This document shows, one piece after another, positions 7,180 to 10,782 of a stretch of 10,782 nucleotides of DNA (the first letter of the stretch is position 1; each line of letters begins with the position of its first letter). The stretch is from Deltaproteobacteria bacterium. GTDB lineage: Bacteria; Myxococcota_A; UBA796. Location of the stretch: positions 9,483 through 20,264 of the forward strand of contig PALY01000138.1 of assembly GCA_002707085.1 (NCBI GenBank), given 5' to 3'. The notes under the pieces are model-generated. The model had not been told where the DNA came from, ran no database searches, and worked only from the letters and a program-made list of their open reading frames with translations. The translations under genes were made by a program, and so were the position numbers.

Positions 7180-8594
7180 TTCAAGCCATCCAGCATTGAT
7201 ACCTGATCCACACCCAGCCCTCGATCTGTACCCACATTCTGCCGTTGAGACTTATACGGCTGCATCACACGATCAAGTCGATCTGTAAGGCCCGTTGCTG
7301 GCGTATAATCGTATAAAACGACCCAGACACGACCACCTTCTGCAAAGCGCGCTTGAACCACGTGGTCAAAAGCAGCCGCATCCAGTTCTGTGCTGGAATG
7401 CACCATGAGTCCCTCCCATTCTCGTGGTTGACCATAGCGATAGTCCTTGTACTCAAAGTCAACGGGCCGCCCAATGGCCATTGGACTCCACGGGGGCAAC
7501 CTCCACAGCACGCTACTCATCGCAGTTTTGTCATCGTCCGCTTCAAGTGCAGGAGCAACAAGCCAGACTGTGTCGCCTGGGCGCGCATTCGCAAGGGCAA
7601 AATCGATACCCCTCTCTGTTTGCAAGTCAGCCCGAATTTCGTTGATTCGGCGGACATCGTCCACACCAAAGCGCAAACCACGGAACAGGCACAAAGCAAC
7701 CACAAGGTACAGCAGCCAGGGCTTCCGTTGAACAGCATGACCCACAGCCATCGCAGCGAAAGGAGCAAATAATCCCAGATAGGGTCGCTGATGCGCTGCC
7801 GCAGCCCCCATCGTCACAGCGAAAACAAGGGCTACCCCCAGCACGAGCCATCCAGAACGAGCCGGTCCCCTAAGCCCCCAAACGACCATAGGCGCCAAGA
7901 TAAGCCCCTCAATACCAACCGTATCCAAGATCATGAGGCCCCAAGTGACAACGTCGACATCCGGCTGTGACCATGTGCTTCCCAGACCCATCAGGCGCAG
8001 CATTCCACCAGCAATGGGGAGCAAGCCAATGACGACCCACGCCAATATTCCGACCCGCTCTGTCCGCTCGCCAGTCCATATTCGCCACAGCACAACTCCC
8101 GCCGCGCCTACCCCTGCGAGAAGGTGCGACCAGCCGGCAAACACAACAGACAATACAAACCAAACCCAGTGACTGCGCGCTGTGATCAAAACACATGCCA
8201 GGGCAAAACCAGCCATCGGATAATTGTTGACCTCTGCAGCATCAAGAAGCAACACAGGTGCCGTGGCCACCAGCAATGCCGCAGCCCATCCAGCATATCG
8301 ACCGATCACATATACAGTCAGCAACGACATCAACGCACTCATGCCCATCCACAAAAAGGGAATCGGGGCCACGAGTTCCAAACAGGCATGCAACACACCA
8401 TGCAACGGAGGATGTAGTCCCACCCAATGGCCAATCAATGCAGTGGGGTGAAACTCAGATAGCGAACGCGTCAACGGTTCAGCATAAGCCGCGTACGCAA
8501 GCGTCAGTTCATCCCAACGCACAACCATCCGCAACACGCGCAACAGCGCGGCGAAGATCAGGACAGGTATGAGGGCAGACGTATTCTTACGCAC
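7176..8594 (-). CDS. Glycosyltransferase family 39-like (ArnT/PMT-type, GT-C fold) membrane protein
   Basis: A 472-residue polytopic membrane protein: an N-terminal helix (about 7-24), then the extracytoplasmic loop RWDELTLAYAAYAEPL with Asp28-Glu29, then HPPLHGVLHACLE from His61. The acidic pair followed by HPPL(Y/H)xxL is the hallmark of the dolichyl/undecaprenyl-phosphate-sugar glycosyltransferases grouped as GT39/PMT. About nine further hydrophobic segments run to residue 305, followed by a soluble C-terminal part of about 165 residues. The GTG start at 8594 is strongly supported by GGAGG 7 nt upstream (8602-8606), which makes it the best ribosome binding site in the operon. The start lies 37 nt inside the 3' end of the kinase frame, and its stop overlaps the next gene by 4 nt. 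The role is probably sugar transfer to an envelope lipid, glycan or protein; donor and acceptor are unknown. Together with its neighbour it forms a tandem of two distinct GT-C-type proteins. Confidence 0.85.
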   Translation of the reverse strand: MRKNTSALIPVLIFAALLRVLRMVVRWDELTLAYAAYAEPLTRSLSEFHPTALIGHWVGLHPPLHGVLHACLELVAPIPFLWMGMSALMSLLTVYVIGRYAGWAAALLVATAPVLLLDAAEVNNYPMAGFALACVLITARSHWVWFVLSVVFAGWSHLLAGVGAAGVVLWRIWTGERTERVGILAWVVIGLLPIAGGMLRLMGLGSTWSQPDVDVVTWGLMILDTVGIEGLILAPMVVWGLRGPARSGWLVLGVALVFAVTMGAAAAHQRPYLGLFAPFAAMAVGHAVQRKPWLLYLVVALCLFRGLRFGVDDVRRINEIRADLQTERGIDFALANARPGDTVWLVAPALEADDDKTAMSSVLWRLPPWSPMAIGRPVDFEYKDYRYGQPREWEGLMVHSSTELDAAAFDHVVQARFAEGGRVWVVLYDYTPATGLTDRLDRVMQPYKSQRQNVGTDRGLGVDQVSMLDGLK

Positions 8595-9124
8595 GCACCA
8601 GCCTCCGGAAGATTGGTGGCCTCAATGGTACCCCCTGCGCCTTCGATTACCACCATGCAGGTGGAAAGACCGAGTCCCGTACCCTCACCCACATCCTTGG
8701 TCGTAAAGAATGGTTCAAATGCTCGCTCAAGCGCCACTGGCGCAAATCCACCTCCATTGTCCTGACAGAGAATCTCGATTTCCGCTTCAGACACGGTTTG
8801 TGCCACAAGCACAATCTCTGTACACGCCGACGAATCGGCCGCATTGTGAAGCAGGTTCACCACCACCTGGTGCAGCTTTTCTCGCTCCATTTGGACCACC
8901 AACGGTTGCTCATCTGTATCGACTTCAATGACACAACTCTTAAACTTTGGTTGGTGAGAAACGGTCCCAATCGCGTCATTCAATAAAGGAACAACGTCTA
9001 CGGGTTCAGACTGCCCTTTTCCGATCCGGGTGTAATCCAGCAACGACTGCATAATCACATGGATTCTGTCCAACTCAATCCGAGCGCGGCGAAGCATTTC
9101 AATCTGTACTGCTGAATCATCCAC
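8558..9124 (-). CDS. C-terminal half of split histidine kinase: second DHp helix and HATPase_c domain
   Basis: A frame of up to 188 residues if translation restarts at GTG 9124, 20 codons after the TAA. It contains the rest of DHp and a complete HATPase_c domain with N, G1, F and G2 boxes (NLLHNAAD, DNGGGF, FEPFFTTK, GTGLGLS), ending in IRLPSYLS. AGGA lies only about 3 nt before the GTG, too close for a good ribosome binding site, so this half may not be made at all. Without the phospho-acceptor His it could only act with the other half or as a free ATP-binding domain. Its 3' end contains the Shine-Dalgarno and start of the next gene. Confidence 0.65.
   Translation of the reverse strand: MDDSAVQIEMLRRARIELDRIHVIMQSLLDYTRIGKGQSEPVDVVPLLNDAIGTVSHQPKFKSCVIEVDTDEQPLVVQMEREKLHQVVVNLLHNAADSSACTEIVLVAQTVSEAEIEILCQDNGGGFAPVALERAFEPFFTTKDVGEGTGLGLSTCMVVIEGAGGTIEATNLPEAGACVRIRLPSYLS
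8602..8606 (-). promoter_or_regulatory. Strong Shine-Dalgarno GGAGG fixing the GTG start at 8594
   Basis: On the minus strand GGAGG is followed by 7 bases and then GTG. It lies inside the coding end of the kinase gene. This settles a non-ATG start and means the GT39-like gene can be initiated independently even though kinase translation is interrupted upstream. Confidence 0.85.
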
Positions 9125-9181
9125 ACTTCCTGACCCAAGAAGATCAACGGTGGCAAATACTGCGGCCAGGGGGTTTCCTAC

Positions 9182-9184
9182 TTA
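9182..9184 (-). other. In-frame TAA stop replacing the conserved Glu codon after the phospho-His
   Basis: The minus strand reads GCC CAT TAA GTA GGA AAC CCC CTG, i.e. A-H-stop-V-G-N-P-L. The residue at the stop is Glu in nearly all kinases of this class and takes part in phosphotransfer and phosphatase chemistry. One transversion (G to T on the coding strand, C to A on the plus strand at 9184) turns GAA into TAA. Confidence 0.9.
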
Positions 9185-10039
9185 ATGGGCCAATCCAGCC
9201 GCCATTCGCCCAACTCCAGCCAGCCGTTCCGAACGAATCAAAGCTTCTTGTGCCTGATGAAGATCATCATTGGCCTTCTTGAGCGTCTGCACCTGTTGTT
9301 CAGTCTGCACTCGATACTCGGCCAATGCTGTGCTCATGGCATTGAGCGCCTCCACCAAGTCTTGTAGCTCCGAAGTGTTTTCAGCTTCCAAGACATAGCC
9401 AAAATCCCCACTCGAAATGGTGGCTGTACCCGCCTTGAGGCGCTGAATTGGCGACACCAAGGTTCGACTCAATCGCGCCCAGCCAAACAGTGCGATCACG
9501 CCGCCACAAGCCACCGCGTATACGAGCGCAAAGCCCAAGGCGCCACCTGGCACTTGTGGTCCTCGAAGTGGAATCGCCAACCGAATTGCACCAACGGCCT
9601 TCCCGGCTCCAGCCACCGGTACCGTCACCACCACACTTCGGTCACCCAAGATGGCACCATCCAAAGATAGGTGGGTCTCCTTGGCAAACAAGGCTGCACG
9701 AAAACCCGCATCCGGGCGGGTCGGTACTTCACCAACAATCACTTCGAGTGGGCGCATCGACGAATCCACAAACGCCAATGTCTCAAAATCCAAGGATGTA
9801 TCGCCCAACGAGCGAACAGCTTCTCGAAGGGCATGTTCATCACCCCCACTCCGAACTGCAGCCCCCAACTGAGCCTGTAAAGCATCACCAAGGGTCATCG
9901 CCAAATCGGTTTGGCGCTGTACTTCAGACTGCTCTAAGACAACCCAAAACACACCGGCATTCAAGACCAAGACCGCCAAGGTCAAAAGCCCAAGCGCACC
10001 CGCTATCTCTTTCCACAACCCCGGCCGCTGTTTGCTCAC
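9182..10039 (-). CDS. N-terminal half of split histidine kinase: sensor, HAMP, first half of H-box
   Basis: This open frame of 285 residues would be made as the truncated product. It holds two membrane helices, a sensor domain between them that looks like an extracytoplasmic single-domain sensor (no clear ligand motif seen), HAMP with the usual PIQRLK entry (197-202), and a Gln-rich coiled coil. It ends exactly at the phospho-acceptor His285. It lacks the second DHp helix and the ATPase domain, so alone it could not autophosphorylate. It might still dimerise in the membrane. The GTG start is supported by the TM-containing N-terminus and its position just after lexA, not by a ribosome binding site. 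Confidence 0.8.
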   Translation of the reverse strand: MSKQRPGLWKEIAGALGLLTLAVLVLNAGVFWVVLEQSEVQRQTDLAMTLGDALQAQLGAAVRSGGDEHALREAVRSLGDTSLDFETLAFVDSSMRPLEVIVGEVPTRPDAGFRAALFAKETHLSLDGAILGDRSVVVTVPVAGAGKAVGAIRLAIPLRGPQVPGGALGFALVYAVACGGVIALFGWARLSRTLVSPIQRLKAGTATISSGDFGYVLEAENTSELQDLVEALNAMSTALAEYRVQTEQQVQTLKKANDDLHQAQEALIRSERLAGVGRMAAGLAH

Positions 10040-10057
10040 AATGACATGGTGCCACGG

Positions 10058-10690
10058 TCAGTAGACGCGGAACACCCCACTGACAATTCCTTGGATCATC
10101 GTCGTCTGATCAGCGGCCACAAAAATGGGTTCCATCGCACCGTTGGCAGGCTGCAAACGAATGCGTTCGCCTTCATGGAAATAGTACTTCACAGTGGCTT
10201 CGCCATCGACAAGAGCGACCACGATGTCTCCATTCCGAGCATTGTTCTGCTGCCGAACAATCACGAAGTCACCGTCATGAATCCCTTCTTCAATCATCGA
10301 ATCACCACGCACCTTAAGCGCGTAAGTCGGTGCCGATGCATCAATCAGCGTCGAGTCGAAGCTAAGGGTTCTTTCGTGGTGTTCCTCCGCCAAAATCGGC
10401 GCACCGGCTGCTACATGGCCAATCAACGGAACGGAAACCATGTCGTTCACAGTCTGCATAGATCGAGACTTCGCCGTGAGTTGCAATCCACGAGCCACTC
10501 CCGGCGCCCCTTCCAATTTTTTCAAATAGCCCTTCTTGATCAGCGCTTTCACGTGATCGGAAACACCATTGGTTGAAGACACACCGAGGGCATCACCGAT
10601 TTCCCGGTAGCTCGGTGGAACACCTCTGCGTTCGATTGATTCGGCAACGATATCAAGGACATCTTGCTGGCGAGGAGAAAGATCAGACAT
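10058..10690 (-). CDS. lexA: LexA SOS response repressor / self-cleaving protease
   Basis: A 210-residue repressor of the SOS DNA-damage regulon, inactivated by RecA-stimulated self-cleavage. The N-terminal winged helix-turn-helix spans about 1-70 (PSYREIGDALGVSSTNGVSD is the HTH with its recognition helix). The C-terminal S24 peptidase domain has the scissile Ala95-Gly96 in HVAAGAP, the nucleophile Ser131 in RGDSMIEEG and the general base Lys168 in EATVKYYF. The 37-residue Ser-Lys spacing equals that of E. coli LexA (119 and 156). The ATG at 10690 is chosen because MSDLSPRQQ is the usual LexA start and GGAG lies 8 nt upstream. The frame is open as far as 10777, but that extension overlaps the promoter. 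A LexA box in its own promoter indicates autoregulation. The kinase gene starts 18 nt after the stop, with no terminator seen. Confidence 0.98.
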   Translation of the reverse strand: MSDLSPRQQDVLDIVAESIERRGVPPSYREIGDALGVSSTNGVSDHVKALIKKGYLKKLEGAPGVARGLQLTAKSRSMQTVNDMVSVPLIGHVAAGAPILAEEHHERTLSFDSTLIDASAPTYALKVRGDSMIEEGIHDGDFVIVRQQNNARNGDIVVALVDGEATVKYYFHEGERIRLQPANGAMEPIFVAADQTTMIQGIVSGVFRVY

Positions 10691-10698
10691 GGGCTGTA

Positions 10699-10702
10699 CT
10701 CC
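10699..10702 (-). promoter_or_regulatory. Shine-Dalgarno GGAG of lexA
   Basis: GGAG stands 8 nt before the ATG at 10690. It decides between this start and the in-frame ATG at 10777, which lies in the promoter and has no visible ribosome binding site. Confidence 0.8.
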
Positions 10703-10748
10703 GGTCGGATGCACGGATGAACTCCATGCGTGGGGGGATAACGACCCT

Positions 10749-10777
10749 ACTATACTGAACAAAAGTTCATCTGGCAA
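10749..10777 (-). promoter_or_regulatory. Sigma70-type promoter of lexA and probably of the downstream array
   Basis: On the minus strand TTGCCA (10772-10777) and TATAGT (10749-10754) are separated by exactly 17 bases. Each hexamer differs from the consensus TTGACA/TATAAT by one base. The predicted transcription start is near 10742, giving a leader of about 50 nt before lexA. The spacer carries the LexA box. This is the only promoter I can support in the window, and every gene to its left is co-directional with it. Confidence 0.85.
10757..10768 (-). promoter_or_regulatory. LexA operator (SOS box) GAAC-N4-GTTC
   Basis: The 12-mer GAACTTTTGTTC has perfect 4-bp inverted arms around four T (A on the plus strand). 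It matches the GAAC-N4-GTTC core of the Gram-positive type LexA box; the flanking GTTCAG also resembles what I recall of the myxobacterial box. It lies between the -35 and -10 hexamers, so bound LexA would exclude RNA polymerase. Confidence 0.92.
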
Positions 10778-10782
10778 GCCGT

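Larger units (their letters stand above)
8558..10039 (-). pseudogene. Membrane sensor histidine kinase interrupted by an in-frame TAA in the H-box
   Basis: Read through one TAA, this frame gives a 493-residue kinase: membrane helix (12-35), extracytoplasmic sensor (about 36-164), second membrane helix (165-188), HAMP (about 189-242), coiled coil, then the DHp domain with GRMAAGLAH at His285. Codon 286 is TAA (9182-9184), and the frame continues V-G-N-P-L-A-A-V. NtrB/ZraS-type kinases read H-E-x-x-N-P-L here, so a single GAA-to-TAA change explains it. Downstream are helix 2 of DHp (RIELDRIHVIMQSLLDYTRIG) and the full ATPase domain: N-box NLLHNAAD (395-402), DNGGGF (427-432), FEPFFTTK (441-448), GTGLGLS (453-459). 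There is no other stop or frameshift. The start is GTG 10039, 18 nt after lexA, without a clear Shine-Dalgarno. No response regulator is in the window. Either a very recent null mutation or a sequence error fits; the two open halves are listed separately. Confidence 0.85.

Noticed and set aside
9182..9184. Reassignment of TAA to a sense codon in this organism.
   Set aside because: Only one in-frame TAA occurs across about 3,000 codons of real genes; true reassignment should produce several. A single mutation or sequence error is simpler.
10036..10047. Three-codon minigene ATG TCA TTG TGA in the lexA-kinase gap whose stop overlaps the kinase GTG.
   Set aside because: It could help reinitiation, but a 12-base pattern without its own ribosome binding site is easily explained by chance.
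263..10576. Many open frames on the plus strand and in other minus-strand frames, some over 150 codons (for example 273-833 and 9448-10044 plus).
   Set aside because: They lie opposite or out of frame with well-supported genes, have basic, low-complexity compositions, and show no recognisable domains, signal peptides or ribosome binding sites.
10683..10727. Short upstream frame (ATG at 10727, 14 codons) in the lexA leader that ends overlapping the lexA start.
   Set aside because: No Shine-Dalgarno precedes it and the peptide has no attenuator features, so it is most likely chance.
10691..10777. The lexA frame stays open 29 codons upstream to an ATG at 10777.
   Set aside because: This extension covers the promoter hexamers and LexA box and has no ribosome binding site, while MSDLSPRQQ at 10690 matches the usual LexA start.
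1..10782. Mobile elements, CRISPR arrays, tRNA/rRNA genes, attachment sites.
   Set aside because: No terminal repeats, transposase or integrase motifs, spaced repeats or tRNA-like cloverleafs were seen; the window is almost fully covered by the co-directional genes.

Overview
The window is a single minus-strand array of bacterial envelope and regulatory genes, packed end to end with no non-coding gap longer than about 100 bases. In transcription order (right to left) it holds: a LexA-regulated promoter; lexA; a sensor histidine kinase interrupted by one stop codon; two polytopic membrane proteins of the GT-C glycosyltransferase type; a roughly 1000-residue DUF4175 membrane/coiled-coil protein; a secreted peptidase-MA/TPR zinc metalloprotease; a MoxR AAA+ ATPase; and the first 29 codons of a DUF58 protein that runs off the left edge.

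The gene set suggests a Myxococcota-like (former Deltaproteobacteria) organism. The LexA recognition helix reads STNGVSDHVKAL, which resembles the STNGVNDHLKAL type I associate with that group. The DUF4175, peptidase MA, MoxR and DUF58 neighbourhood and the NtrB/ZraS-like kinase fit as well. This assignment is inference from recalled family features, with no database search.

Right edge (10691-10782): a good sigma70-type promoter (TTGCCA, 17-nt spacer, TATAGT) carries a perfect palindrome GAAC-TTTT-GTTC inside its spacer, the classic arrangement for LexA autorepression. lexA (10058-10690) has all catalytic residues. The kinase starts 18 bases after lexA. It would be a normal 493-residue protein, but the Glu codon straight after the phospho-acceptor His in the H-box (HEVGNPL) is TAA. 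Both flanking halves are otherwise intact and in frame.

Middle (5629-8594): two membrane proteins with GT39-like signatures, joined by 37-nt and 4-nt overlaps. Left half (1-5690): the Bat-like module of DUF4175, peptidase, MoxR ATPase and DUF58. Such modules are thought to pair a MoxR chaperone-like ATPase with DUF58/VWA proteins at the membrane. The rest of the module, probably VWA proteins, should lie beyond position 1.

All eight gene junctions are overlaps or gaps of at most 26 nt, and I see no intervening terminator. The simplest reading is one polycistronic unit driven at least partly by the lexA promoter, so the envelope module may be DNA-damage responsive.
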